DNA of 64,000 nucleotides from Geodermatophilus saharensis (GTDB taxonomy: Bacteria > Actinomycetota > Actinomycetes > Mycobacteriales > Geodermatophilaceae): NCBI RefSeq assembly GCF_900188205.1, contig NZ_FZOH01000002.1, positions 186,001-250,000 of the forward strand, given 5' to 3'. The translations under genes and the position numbers were made by a program. Below are positions 15,906 through 24,203 of this stretch, piece after piece. The notes beneath the pieces were generated by a model. The model saw nothing but the letters and a program-made list of their open reading frames with translations, did no database searches and was not told the origin of the DNA. Every line of letters begins with the position of its first letter. Position 1 is the first letter of the stretch.

Positions 15906-16715
15906 GTGCCACCCCGCTCCCCCTACGACGACCTGGTCCACCCGCGCACCGTGAAGAAGCCGACGCCGCAGGTCGCCGCCGAACGCGACCTCGTCGTCGA
16001 GGACCCCAGCTCCGGGTTCGTGGGCGCCGTCGTGCGCTGCGAGAAGGACGTCGTCCACCTCGAGGACCGCTTCGGCCGCGTGCGCGCCTACCCGCTGGGG
16101 CCGGGCTTCTGGGTCGACGGCCGGCCGGTCGTGCTGGTGCGCCCGACGCCGAGGGGTCCGGCGACACCGACCCGCAGCGCCTCCGGCTCGACCTACGTCG
16201 CCGGGGCCCGCGCCCGCGTGGCGCGCGAGGGCCGCATCCACGTCGAGGGCAAGCACGACGCCGAGCTCGTCGAGAAGGTGTGGGGCCACGACCTGCGCAT
16301 CGAGGGCGTCGTCGTCGAGCCGCTGCACGGCGTCGACGACCTGCCGGCGATCGTGCGCGAGTTCCGCCCCGGGCAGGGACGGCGCCTGGGCGTGCTGGTG
16401 GACCACCTGGTGCGCGGGTCGAAGGAGTCGCGGATCGCCGAGCAGGTCACCGGGCAGCACGCGCTCGTCGTCGGCCACCCGTTCATCGACATCTGGCAGG
16501 CGGTCAAGCCCTCCGTCGTCGGCATCCGCGCCTGGCCGGAGGTGCCCCGGGGCGAGGACTGGAAGACCGGCGTCTGCCGCCGGCTGGGCTGGGAGGACGA
16601 CACCGGCTACGTGTGGGCGCAGCGGATCCTCGCCCGCGTGCGCACCTGGACCGACCTCGAGCCCGCGCTCATCGGCCGCGTCGAGGAGCTCATCGACTTC
16701 GTCACGACCGACTGA
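15906..16715 (+). CDS. DUF3097 family protein
   Basis: 269 residues from a GTG. It has the conserved blocks of this actinobacterial family: SSGFVGAVVRCEKDVVHLEDR, HVEGKHDAELVEKVWG (reminiscent of a Toprim-like fold), GVLVDHLVRGSKESRIAEQV, HPFIDIWQAVKPSVVGI and EDWKTGVCRRLGW. No biochemical role is known to me. It stands alone, divergent from the stress gene, and is followed by two perfect palindromes. Confidence 0.85.
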   Translation: MPPRSPYDDLVHPRTVKKPTPQVAAERDLVVEDPSSGFVGAVVRCEKDVVHLEDRFGRVRAYPLGPGFWVDGRPVVLVRPTPRGPATPTRSASGSTYVAGARARVAREGRIHVEGKHDAELVEKVWGHDLRIEGVVVEPLHGVDDLPAIVREFRPGQGRRLGVLVDHLVRGSKESRIAEQVTGQHALVVGHPFIDIWQAVKPSVVGIRAWPEVPRGEDWKTGVCRRLGWEDDTGYVWAQRILARVRTWTDLEPALIGRVEELIDFVTTD

Positions 16716-16720
16716 TCCCC

Positions 16721-16790
16721 GTCGAGATCACGTGATCTCGACCGCTCCGGGCCCCGGACGTGCCGAGATCACGTGATCTCGGCACGTCCG
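16721..16790. repeat. Two perfect palindromes sharing core GAGATCACGTGATCTC
   Basis: 16721-16742 is a perfect 22-base palindrome and 16755-16790 a perfect 36-base palindrome (arms of 18, no loop). Both contain GAGATCACGTGATCTC at their centre and are separated by 12 G+C-rich bases. They fill the 88-base gap between the convergent DUF3097 and aldo/keto reductase genes. They may terminate both transcripts; the E-box-like CACGTG centre could also be a protein site. Confidence 0.85.
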
Positions 16791-16803
16791 GGGGCGCCGG
16801 AGG

Positions 16804-17643
16804 TCAGCCGGGGACGTAGTCGAACGTGTCCGGGTCGGGGCCGGTGCGCTCGCCGCGGTCGAGCGCGGTGATCGCGGTCATGTCCTGACCGTCGAGCTCG
16901 AAGTCGAACAGCGCGAAGTTCTCCTCGATGCGCGAGCGGGTCACCGACTTCGGGAAGACGACGTCGCCGCGCTGCACGTGCCAGCGCAGCACGACCTGCG
17001 CCGGCGTCCGCCCCAGCTTCTCCGCGATGGCCACGACCACCGGGTCGTCGAGGACCTTGCCCTGGGCGATCGGCGACCAGGCCTCGGTGACGATCTCGTG
17101 GTCGGCGTCGAACGCGCGGACCTCGTCGTTGGCGAGGTAGGGGTGCACCTCGATCTGGTTGACCGCCGGGCGCACCTCGGTCTCTGTGAACAGCCGGCGC
17201 AGGTGGTGCGGGTTGAAGTTGGAGACGCCGATCGCGCGGCACCGCTCGCCGGCGTAGATCTCCTCCATCGCCTTCCACGTCTCGACGTAGTCGATGCCGA
17301 TGGTGGGCAGCGGCCAGTGGACGAGGAACAGGTCGAGGTAGTCCAGACCCAGGTCGTCCATCGTCTGGTCGAACGCGCGCAGGGCGTCGTCGCGGCGGTG
17401 GAAGCCGTTGTTCAGCTTGCTGGTGACGAACACCTCCGACCGGTCGAGGCCGGACTCGCGGACGGCCTGGCCGACCTCCTTCTCGTTGCCGTACATCTCG
17501 GCGGTGTCGATGTGGCGGTAGCCGACCTCGAGCGCGCTGCGCACGGCCTCGGCGGTGTTCTCCGGCTCGATCTGGAAGACGCCGAAGCCCAGCTGCGGGA
17601 TCTCGACGCCGTTGTTCAGGCGGATGGTGGGCACGGTGGCCAC
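16804..17643 (-). CDS. Aldo/keto reductase
   Basis: 279 residues, a complete (beta/alpha)8 reductase. The tetrad is visible: D in GYRHIDTAEMYGNE with its tyrosine, lysine in VFVTSKLNNG, and histidine in LFLVHWPLP. AIGVSNFNPHHL and PVVVAIAEKLGRTPAQVVLRW follow, and the NADPH-binding FPKSVTRSRIEENFALFDF is near the end. This is the 2,5-diketo-D-gluconate reductase/morphine dehydrogenase type that reduces small carbonyls. The GTG at 17643 has AGAGGAG before it and fits the family N-terminus; a longer ORF upstream is not needed. Confidence 0.9.
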   Translation of the reverse strand: MATVPTIRLNNGVEIPQLGFGVFQIEPENTAEAVRSALEVGYRHIDTAEMYGNEKEVGQAVRESGLDRSEVFVTSKLNNGFHRRDDALRAFDQTMDDLGLDYLDLFLVHWPLPTIGIDYVETWKAMEEIYAGERCRAIGVSNFNPHHLRRLFTETEVRPAVNQIEVHPYLANDEVRAFDADHEIVTEAWSPIAQGKVLDDPVVVAIAEKLGRTPAQVVLRWHVQRGDVVFPKSVTRSRIEENFALFDFELDGQDMTAITALDRGERTGPDPDTFDYVPG

Positions 17644-17742
17644 GGGCGCTCCTCTGGCTGACGACGGATGGGGCCGCCGCGCGCACACCGGGCGCGGCCT
17701 GCCGGTCCACCGCCTACCCGCGGGCCGGGCGCTCAACCCGCC

Positions 17743-18924
17743 TCAGAAGTGGTCGAGCAGCTGCGCCGGCGGTCCGCAGGCGAGCAGGTCCAGCGCCGCC
17801 GGGTCGTCCGGCCCGGTCACCAGCCCGGCCAGCGCCGCCGCCCGGCCGCCGGTGACACCGCCGTAGAGCTGGGCGAACCCCCGGACGTCGAGCACCAGCC
17901 CGGGCTCGGACGCCGGACGGCGGAGCTCACCGGCGCCGTCGGCGAGCTCGAGCTCCCAGGGGCCGGCGTTCTCCGGCACGGCCGGGTCGAGCAGCGTGAA
18001 CGCCACCCGTCCGCGCACGTGCTGCGGCCAGCCGCGGTCGGCCACGGCGCGCACGACGTCGACGGGCCGGTGCATGAACGCCGCGCCCGGGCCGGCGAGG
18101 GAGCGCTCGAGCGGCAGCGCGCCGGCCACCGCGTCGCCGGGCAGCAGCGGCACCCGCACGGTGCGGGTCACGCTGCGCCAGCCGGCCAGGACCGCCACCA
18201 GCGCCCGCCCGGCCTCGGCGGTGACCGCGACCAGGTCGTGGACGGCCAGCCGCGCCTCGGGGCCGTAGCCGGTGCCGCGCTCGTAGGTCAGGGCCCCGGT
18301 CGGGACGCCGTCCTGCTCGACCACCGTGAGCCCGTCGACGCCGTCGGGCCAGCGGCCCCCGTGCGGCAGGTCGAAGGCGCCGCCACGGCGGGTGAGCAGC
18401 CCCGCGCGCGGCCGGGCGAGGGTCTCGTACAGCGCGTCGACGACCGCGAGGTCGGCCGGCTCCCCGGGGCGCACGTCGACGCCGGGCACCGGGGCCGAGG
18501 GCAGCGAGGCGGTGTCCAGGTCGGCCCGCTGCAGCGCGCCGACGACCTCCCACCCGAGCCGCCGGTACACCGCCGACACCGTCGGGTAGAGGGCGCTGAC
18601 CGCGGCGCCCCGCTCGCGGCCGCGGGCCAGCAGGTCGGTGAGCAGCGCGCGGGCCACCCCGGCGCCCCGGTGCTCGGGGAGGACGGCGACGCCGCCGACG
18701 TCCGCCGTCGCCACCGTCCGGCCGCCCCACCACTGCCGGTGGCCGGTGTCGGTGGCCTTGCCGACCAGCCGGCCGCGGGCGTCGAAGGCGCCGAGGCGCA
18801 GCACCCCCTCGACCGGCCGCAGCGCCCACTCGGGCGCCTCGGCGGGGCCGCCGAAGGCCAGCCGGCCCAGGTCCCACGCGGCGGGCAGGTCGTCGTCGGC
18901 CAGCGGCCGGACGGTGAGGGTCAC
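17743..18924 (-). CDS. GNAT acetyltransferase, Eis-like
   Basis: 393 residues. The N-terminal GNAT domain has the acetyl-CoA loop VAVLPEHRGAGVARALL (about 77-93). A second GNAT-like region and a C-terminal sterol-carrier-like domain (LDVRGFAQLYGGVTGGRAA) match the three-part Eis family, which acetylates amines such as aminoglycosides or polyamines. GTG at 18924 overlaps the MFS stop as GTGA, so export pump and acetyltransferase are translated together. This pairing suggests detoxification, but the substrate is not known. Confidence 0.85.
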   Translation of the reverse strand: MTLTVRPLADDDLPAAWDLGRLAFGGPAEAPEWALRPVEGVLRLGAFDARGRLVGKATDTGHRQWWGGRTVATADVGGVAVLPEHRGAGVARALLTDLLARGRERGAAVSALYPTVSAVYRRLGWEVVGALQRADLDTASLPSAPVPGVDVRPGEPADLAVVDALYETLARPRAGLLTRRGGAFDLPHGGRWPDGVDGLTVVEQDGVPTGALTYERGTGYGPEARLAVHDLVAVTAEAGRALVAVLAGWRSVTRTVRVPLLPGDAVAGALPLERSLAGPGAAFMHRPVDVVRAVADRGWPQHVRGRVAFTLLDPAVPENAGPWELELADGAGELRRPASEPGLVLDVRGFAQLYGGVTGGRAAALAGLVTGPDDPAALDLLACGPPAQLLDHF

Positions 18925-20159
18925 GCGGCCACCGGCACCGGCTCCGGCGCGCGGCGCAGCAGCGGCGCCCCGGCCAGGCCGATGACCCCGGCCACGGCGG
19001 CGGCGAGGGCCGGCACCGCGAAGGCCGCCTGGGCGCCCCACGCGTCGACGGCGGCACCGGCCAGCGCCGACCCGGCGGTGACCCCGACGGTCAGCCCGGT
19101 GTGGGTCCACGACAGCGCCTCGGTGAGCGCCGAGCGCGGCACCCGCGACTCGACCAGCGAGGCACCCGACACCAGCACCGGCGCGACGGCGAGGCCGGCG
19201 AGGAAGCCGGCGCCCACCAGCAGCGGCAGCGAGGACACCGCCCACAGGCCCTGCGCGGCCACGGCGAAGGCGACGGCGGTGCCGACGAACCGCGCGGCCA
19301 GCGAGCCGGGCAGCCGCGCGACGCCGTAGGCCAGCCCGGCGACCAGGCTGCCGGCGGCGTAGAGGGCCAGCGCGAGGCCGGCCAGCGCCGGCCGCCCGCT
19401 CTCCTCGGCGAAGGCCACGACGACGACGTCCATCGCGCCGAACACGGTGCCGACGCCGAGGTAGGCGACCAGCACGACGAGCACCGCCGGCCCGAGGGCG
19501 GCGCGCCGCCGGTGCCCGGCGCCGCCCGATGCCGGCGTGACCACCGGCTCGGTGGCCCGCTGGCGGGACAGCCACAGCCCGCCGAGGGTGCCCAGCACGA
19601 TGCCGGTGGTGAACCCGGCGGCCGGGGCGACCAGCGTGGCGAGCAGGGTGACCACCGGCGGTCCGACGACGAAGACCACCTCGTCGACGACGGACTCGAA
19701 GGCGAACGCGGTCTGCCGGCGCTCGGCGTCGGCCAGCGCGGCAGCCCACCGGGCTCGCACCAGCGCGCCGATGTTGGGCGCGCTCGCGCCGGTCAGCCCG
19801 GCGAGGGCGAACCAGGTCCAGGTCGGCGCGCCGCCCACGACGACGCCGACGAAGGACAGGCCGGTGACGGCGTAGGCGGCCATCGCCGCGCGCAGGACGA
19901 CGCCCTGGCCGCGGCGGTCCATCGCGCGGGCCCACGCCGGGCCGCCGACGGAGGCGGCCAGCGCGAGGGTGCCGGCGACGGCGCCGGCCAGCCCGTAGCT
20001 GCCGGACTCGCCCTCGACGAGCAGGACCGCGCCGAGGCCGAGCATCGGCAGCGGCAGCCGGGCGACCCAGCCGGCGAAGGAGAACCAGGCGGCGCCCGGG
20101 ACGGTGAAGAGGCGGGCGTAGGGGCCGAGCAGGGGACGGAGGACGGTGCGGGGTGACAC
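18921..20159 (-). CDS. MFS transporter
   Basis: 412 residues with about 12 hydrophobic segments and alanine/glycine-rich helices. The loop WARAMDRRGQGVVLR after helix 2 is the MFS signature, and EALSWTHTGLTVGVTAG lies late in the protein as in actinobacterial efflux-type MFS proteins. An ATG 43 codons upstream is open, but the GTG at 20159 with AGAAGAG before it places the basic N-terminus VSPRTVLRPLLGPYARLF correctly before helix 1. It is coupled to the Eis-like gene. Substrate unknown. Confidence 0.85.
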   Translation of the reverse strand: MSPRTVLRPLLGPYARLFTVPGAAWFSFAGWVARLPLPMLGLGAVLLVEGESGSYGLAGAVAGTLALAASVGGPAWARAMDRRGQGVVLRAAMAAYAVTGLSFVGVVVGGAPTWTWFALAGLTGASAPNIGALVRARWAAALADAERRQTAFAFESVVDEVVFVVGPPVVTLLATLVAPAAGFTTGIVLGTLGGLWLSRQRATEPVVTPASGGAGHRRRAALGPAVLVVLVAYLGVGTVFGAMDVVVVAFAEESGRPALAGLALALYAAGSLVAGLAYGVARLPGSLAARFVGTAVAFAVAAQGLWAVSSLPLLVGAGFLAGLAVAPVLVSGASLVESRVPRSALTEALSWTHTGLTVGVTAGSALAGAAVDAWGAQAAFAVPALAAAVAGVIGLAGAPLLRRAPEPVPVAA

Positions 20160-20350
20160 GGGCTCTTCTCGCGCTTCCTGGCCACAGGCGAGGGCGGGAC
20201 TGCCCGCCGGACTCTCGGGTGGCGACGCGACCGTAACAACGGCGCACCCGTCCGTCGTCCCGGTTTCGGTACGTGTGCGTGTCATCACTCACAGTCCGAG
20301 GTCGGACCGGCACCCTGACCCGCGCCCGTCCACCCGACCCGAGGAGCCCC

Positions 20351-21217
20351 GTGGCCCCCACCTCCCGGCCGCGTCCCCTGCGCGCGGTCCTCGTCCTCCT
20401 GCTCGCGCTCGCCGCGTTCCTGGTCCCCGGCACCGCCTCGGCCTCCGGGGGCGACGACGGCGGCACCGAGGGCACGAGCAGCGGCGGCGACTTCGCCGTC
20501 ACCGTCAACGGCCGCACGTCCAACCCGGGCCCCGGCAGCGAGTACCGGCTGCGCGACGTGACGCCGACCGGGCCGATCGCCGTCCGCGGCCGGCACGTGA
20601 CCTACACGATCGACCCCGCCACCCTCGGCGTGTACGACTACGCCCTCACCGGTGCCCCCGACCCGCAGCGCATGGTCACCGCCCCGACCGTCGTCTTCGC
20701 CTCCAAGGTGCCCGTGCTGTCCGCGGCCCAGCTCCGCGGCGTGCGGATCAGCGAGCTGCGGCTGCGCGACGACGTGCTGGTGGTCTCGTTCACCACAGCC
20801 TCGGGCGGCAAGTTCAAGATTCAGTCGAAGGACGCGCCGCAGGGCGGGATCTTCCAGATGGAGCAGGAGTTCGGCACCGCCGTCGAGTACGTGCACACCC
20901 TCGGCGCCGGCCTCTTCTACTTCGTCAACGAGTACACCGGGAAGATCAACTTCGGCGACGGCGTGGCGGCCGACGCCACCCACCAGATGCTGCTCGGCAA
21001 GGACAGCCCGCAGGTGGCCACCAAGCTGTCCCAGACGGCGACGACGACCCGCTGGTCGGTCGCCTCGGGCGGCCGCCTGGGCGGCGTGCTCGGCGAGGAC
21101 GCGATCGAGCTCTCGGCCGGCGCCACCAACTGCACCACCGACTGCCAGGCGCGCAACCGCGTGCAGGGCGACCTCGTCGTCCCGCCGGACCCGACGAACC
21201 CCACCCCGATCGGCTGA
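20351..21217 (+). CDS. Secreted protein of unknown function
   Basis: 288 residues. A signal peptide is clear: basic start APTSRPRPLR, hydrophobic LVLLLALAAFLV, cleavage likely after ASA near 30. The mature part has a glycine/serine-rich stretch (GGDDGGTEGTSSGG) and then a beta-rich body with VRGRHVTYTIDPATLGVYDY and FTTASGGKFKIQSKD, ending in ATNCTTDCQARNRVQGD with two cysteines that could pair. No domain was recognised. GAGGAG lies four bases before the GTG. Upstream, in-frame ATG starts would not give a signal peptide. Confidence 0.75.
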   Translation: MAPTSRPRPLRAVLVLLLALAAFLVPGTASASGGDDGGTEGTSSGGDFAVTVNGRTSNPGPGSEYRLRDVTPTGPIAVRGRHVTYTIDPATLGVYDYALTGAPDPQRMVTAPTVVFASKVPVLSAAQLRGVRISELRLRDDVLVVSFTTASGGKFKIQSKDAPQGGIFQMEQEFGTAVEYVHTLGAGLFYFVNEYTGKINFGDGVAADATHQMLLGKDSPQVATKLSQTATTTRWSVASGGRLGGVLGEDAIELSAGATNCTTDCQARNRVQGDLVVPPDPTNPTPIG

Positions 21218-21249
21218 CCTCCCCCGGCGTCGCAGCGCCGGTGCAACCC

Positions 21250-21299
21250 CCGCATCCGCGGTCGCGGCCAGGACTCCCCGGTCGCGACCGCGGATGCGG
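21250..21299. terminator. Long hairpin between secreted protein and moaA
   Basis: A perfect 17-base stem (CCGCATCCGCGGTCGCG and complement) with a 16-base loop, 33 bases after the stop at 21217 and 64 bases before moaA. Likely a terminator; its left arm shares CGGATGCG-type sequence with the hairpin at 7284-7348. Confidence 0.7.
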
Positions 21300-21363
21300 C
21301 GCTTCCGGGGGCGCCCACCGCGCGACGGGCGACGCGATCCCGTTCCGCGGATACATTCGCGGG

Positions 21364-22428
21364 GTGAGTGCCACCCCGCTCCCCGACCCGCGGCCCCGCA
21401 CGGCCGACGGCGTCGCCCCGGGTGCCCTGCCCGGCAGCGGCGGGCTGGTCGACCGGCACGGCCGGGTCGCCACCGACCTGCGGGTCTCGCTCACCGACCG
21501 GTGCAACCTGCGCTGCACCTACTGCATGCCGCCCGAGGGCCTGCAGTGGCTGCCCAAGGTCGAGCAGCTCACCGACGACGAGGTCGTGCGGCTGGTGCGC
21601 ATCGGCGTCGAGCAGCTGGGCATCCGCGAGGTCCGCTTCACCGGCGGCGAGCCGCTGCTGCGCCCGGGCCTGGTCGGCATCGTCGCGGCGGCCACCGCGC
21701 TCGACCCGCGGCCCGAGGTCAGTCTCACCACCAACGCCATCGGGCTGGCCCGCGTCGCTCCCGCGCTCGCCACCGCCGGCCTCGACCGCATCAACGTCAG
21801 CCTCGACACCCTCGACCGCGAGCGGTTCCGGCAGCTCACCCACCGCGACCGGCTCGACGACGTCCTCGCCGGCCTGCGCGCCGCGCAGGACGCCGGGCTG
21901 ACCCCGGTGAAGGTCAACGCCGTGCTGCTGCGGGGCATGAACGAGGACGACGCCGTCCCGCTGCTGGACTTCTGCCTCGAGCACGGCTACCAGCTGCGCT
22001 TCATCGAGCAGATGCCGCTCGACGCCCACCACGCCTGGACCCGGGGCGAGATGGTCACCGCGGAGGACATCCTCGCGCGGCTGTCCGCCGCGCACGACCT
22101 CGCGCCCGACACCGAGGAGCGCGGCTCGGCGCCCGCCGAGCGCTGGCTGGTCGACGGCGGCCCGGCCACCGTCGGCGTCATCGCCTCGGTCACCCGCTCG
22201 TTCTGCGGCACCTGCGACCGCACCCGGCTCACCGCCGACGGGCAGATCCGCAACTGCCTGTTCGCCCGCGAGGAGTCCGACCTGCGGACGGCGCTGCGCG
22301 AGGGTGCCACCGACGCCGAGCTCGCCGACCGGTGGCGGATCGCCACCCTGGCCAAGCTCCCCGGCCACGGCATCGACGACCCGAGCTTCCTGCAGCCGTC
22401 CCGGCCGATGTCGGCCATCGGGGGCTGA
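21364..22428 (+). CDS. moaA: GTP 3',8-cyclase MoaA
   Basis: 354 residues, radical SAM enzyme for the first step of molybdenum cofactor synthesis (GTP to 3',8-cyclo-GTP). The first cluster is bound by C47, C51, C54 (DRCNLRCTYCMP) and the second by C281, C284, C298 (FCGTCDRTRLTADGQIRNC). FTGGEP and SLTTNAIGL are the expected SAM and substrate motifs. The C-terminal GG needed for activity is present (MSAIGG). A 25-residue extension precedes the catalytic domain. moaD follows 6 bases later. Confidence 0.95.
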   Translation: MSATPLPDPRPRTADGVAPGALPGSGGLVDRHGRVATDLRVSLTDRCNLRCTYCMPPEGLQWLPKVEQLTDDEVVRLVRIGVEQLGIREVRFTGGEPLLRPGLVGIVAAATALDPRPEVSLTTNAIGLARVAPALATAGLDRINVSLDTLDRERFRQLTHRDRLDDVLAGLRAAQDAGLTPVKVNAVLLRGMNEDDAVPLLDFCLEHGYQLRFIEQMPLDAHHAWTRGEMVTAEDILARLSAAHDLAPDTEERGSAPAERWLVDGGPATVGVIASVTRSFCGTCDRTRLTADGQIRNCLFAREESDLRTALREGATDAELADRWRIATLAKLPGHGIDDPSFLQPSRPMSAIGG

Positions 22429-22434
22429 CCGGCC

Positions 22435-22680
22435 GTGGGCACCGTGACCGTGCGCTACTTCGCCGGGGCCCGGGCGGCCGCCGGCGTCGACACCGAGACC
22501 TGCGCGGCCGGCACCCTGGCGGAGCTGGTCGACCGGATCGTCGAGGTCCACGGCGAGCGCCTCGGGAAGGTGCTCACCGCCTGCTCGTTCCTCGTCGACG
22601 GAACGCAGACGCGCGACCGTGCGTTGCAGCTGGGACCCGGGGCCACGGTCGACGTGCTGCCCCCCTTCGCCGGAGGATGA
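22435..22680 (+). CDS. moaD: Molybdopterin synthase sulfur carrier MoaD
   Basis: 81 residues with a ubiquitin-like fold pattern (VTVRYFAGARAAAGVDTE, then VDVLPPFAGG). The C-terminal Gly-Gly is the residue pair that becomes a thiocarboxylate and gives sulfur to molybdopterin in complex with MoaE. The GTG start lies 6 bases after moaA, so both are co-transcribed. Its partner moaE is 4.5 kb away on the other strand. Confidence 0.92.
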   Translation: MGTVTVRYFAGARAAAGVDTETCAAGTLAELVDRIVEVHGERLGKVLTACSFLVDGTQTRDRALQLGPGATVDVLPPFAGG

Positions 22681-22817
22681 CCGCCCCCCTGTGAGCAAGC
22701 CTCACCATACGACCCCCTCCCTGCTCTGCCGGGGCCGCTCGTGACCGAGCTCGCGAGGTCACGCAACAGCACAGCACCGCCGGGCACGGCATCGCCGAGC
22801 GCCAGCGAGGCGACGCC

Positions 22818-24203
22818 GTGACCGAGTGGCTGCTCGTCCTCGTCGGCGTCGTCCTGGTCCTCGCCTGCGCCGCGTTCGTGGCCTTCGAGTTCTCGCTGGT
22901 GACCGTCGACCGGCCCACCGTCGAGCGCGAGGCGGCGGCCGGCGTGCGCGGGTCGACGGGCGTCCTCGCCGCGCTGCGCACGCTGTCCACCCAGCTCTCG
23001 GGCGCCCAGCTGGGCATCACCGTCACCAACCTGGCGATCGGCTTCGTGGCCGAGCCCTCGATCGCGGCGCTGCTGCGCGGGCCGCTGGAGTCGGCCGGCC
23101 TGTCCGGTGCCGCCGCCCGTTCGGTGTCGATCACCCTCGCGCTGGTGCTGGCCACCGCGCTGACCATGGTGTTCGGCGAGCTGGTGCCCAAGAACGTGGC
23201 CATCAGCGAGCCGCTGCGCACCGCCCGGGCGGTGTCGGGTTTCCAGCGCGGCTTCACCCGGGCCACGTCGCTGGTCATCCGGCTGCTCAACGGCTGGGCC
23301 AACGCCACGCTGCGCCGGGTGTTCGGCGTCGAGCCGCAGGAGGAGCTCGCCTCCGCGCGCTCACCCGACGAGCTGACCTCCCTGGTCCGCCGGTCCGGCC
23401 GGCAGGGCACGCTGCCCACGGAGACCGCGGAGCTGCTCGAGCGCGGCCTGGCGTTCGGCGAGCTGCGCGCCAGCGACGCCGCCACCCCGCGCACCCGCAT
23501 GACCACGGTGCCCGAGCAGGCGCCGGTCGCCGAGGTGCTCACCGTCGCCCGCGACTCCGGCCACTCCCGCTTCCCGGTCGTCTCCGCCGCCGGCGTCGAC
23601 GACGTCGTCGGGATGGTCCACGTGAAACACGCCCTCGCCGTCCCCCGCGACCGACGGGCGGCCACCCCGGTGTCGGCGGTGATGCTGCCCCCGCTGTTCG
23701 TCCCCACCTCGCGGCGGCTGGACGACCTGCTCGGCGACCTGCGCCGGGGCGGGCTGCAGATGGCCGTCGTCGTCGACGAGTACGGCGGCACCGACGGGGT
23801 GGTGACCGTCGAGGACCTCGTGGAGGAACTCGTCGGCGACCTGGCCGACGAGCACGACGAGGAGGCCGGCGACGACGTCGTCGACCGCGGGGACGGCACC
23901 TGGTCGGTGTCGGGCCTGCTGCGGCCCGACGAGGTCGCCGCGGTCACCGGGCTCTCGGTGCCCGCCGACCGGCACTGGGAGAGCGTCGGCGGGCTGGTGC
24001 TGCACGTGCTCGGCCGCATCCCCGAGGTCGGCGACCGGATCGAGGCCCGGCCCACCCTGCCGCCCGAGCTGGCCGCCGAGGCCGAGGGCCTGCCGGCGGG
24101 CGTGTGGGTGCGGGTCGAGCGGGTCGACGGCACCCGGGTGGAGCGGGCCCTCGTCGGCGAGGTGCCCGCCACCACCGGCGAGGAGGAGGACGGCCGTGGG
24201 TGA
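22818..24203 (+). CDS. CNNM/CorC family membrane protein 1 (DUF21, CBS, CorC_HlyC)
   Basis: 461 residues. A DUF21 membrane domain (about 1-190) contains LSGAQLGITVTNLAIGF and FGELVPKNVAI, the family signatures. Two CBS motifs follow (HSRFPVVSAAGVDDVVGMVH; GLQMAVVVDEYGGTDGVVTV). The C-terminal CorC_HlyC domain has GTWSVSGLLRPDEV. Proteins of this type are linked to magnesium or cobalt export. GTG at 22818; the stop overlaps the next gene by 8 bases. Confidence 0.9.
   Translation: MTEWLLVLVGVVLVLACAAFVAFEFSLVTVDRPTVEREAAAGVRGSTGVLAALRTLSTQLSGAQLGITVTNLAIGFVAEPSIAALLRGPLESAGLSGAAARSVSITLALVLATALTMVFGELVPKNVAISEPLRTARAVSGFQRGFTRATSLVIRLLNGWANATLRRVFGVEPQEELASARSPDELTSLVRRSGRQGTLPTETAELLERGLAFGELRASDAATPRTRMTTVPEQAPVAEVLTVARDSGHSRFPVVSAAGVDDVVGMVHVKHALAVPRDRRAATPVSAVMLPPLFVPTSRRLDDLLGDLRRGGLQMAVVVDEYGGTDGVVTVEDLVEELVGDLADEHDEEAGDDVVDRGDGTWSVSGLLRPDEVAAVTGLSVPADRHWESVGGLVLHVLGRIPEVGDRIEARPTLPPELAAEAEGLPAGVWVRVERVDGTRVERALVGEVPATTGEEEDGRG

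Noticed and set aside
22681-22817. Possible regulatory RNA between moaD and the first CNNM gene
   Set aside because: The 137 bases contain no stable perfect stem or known motif; too little to claim.
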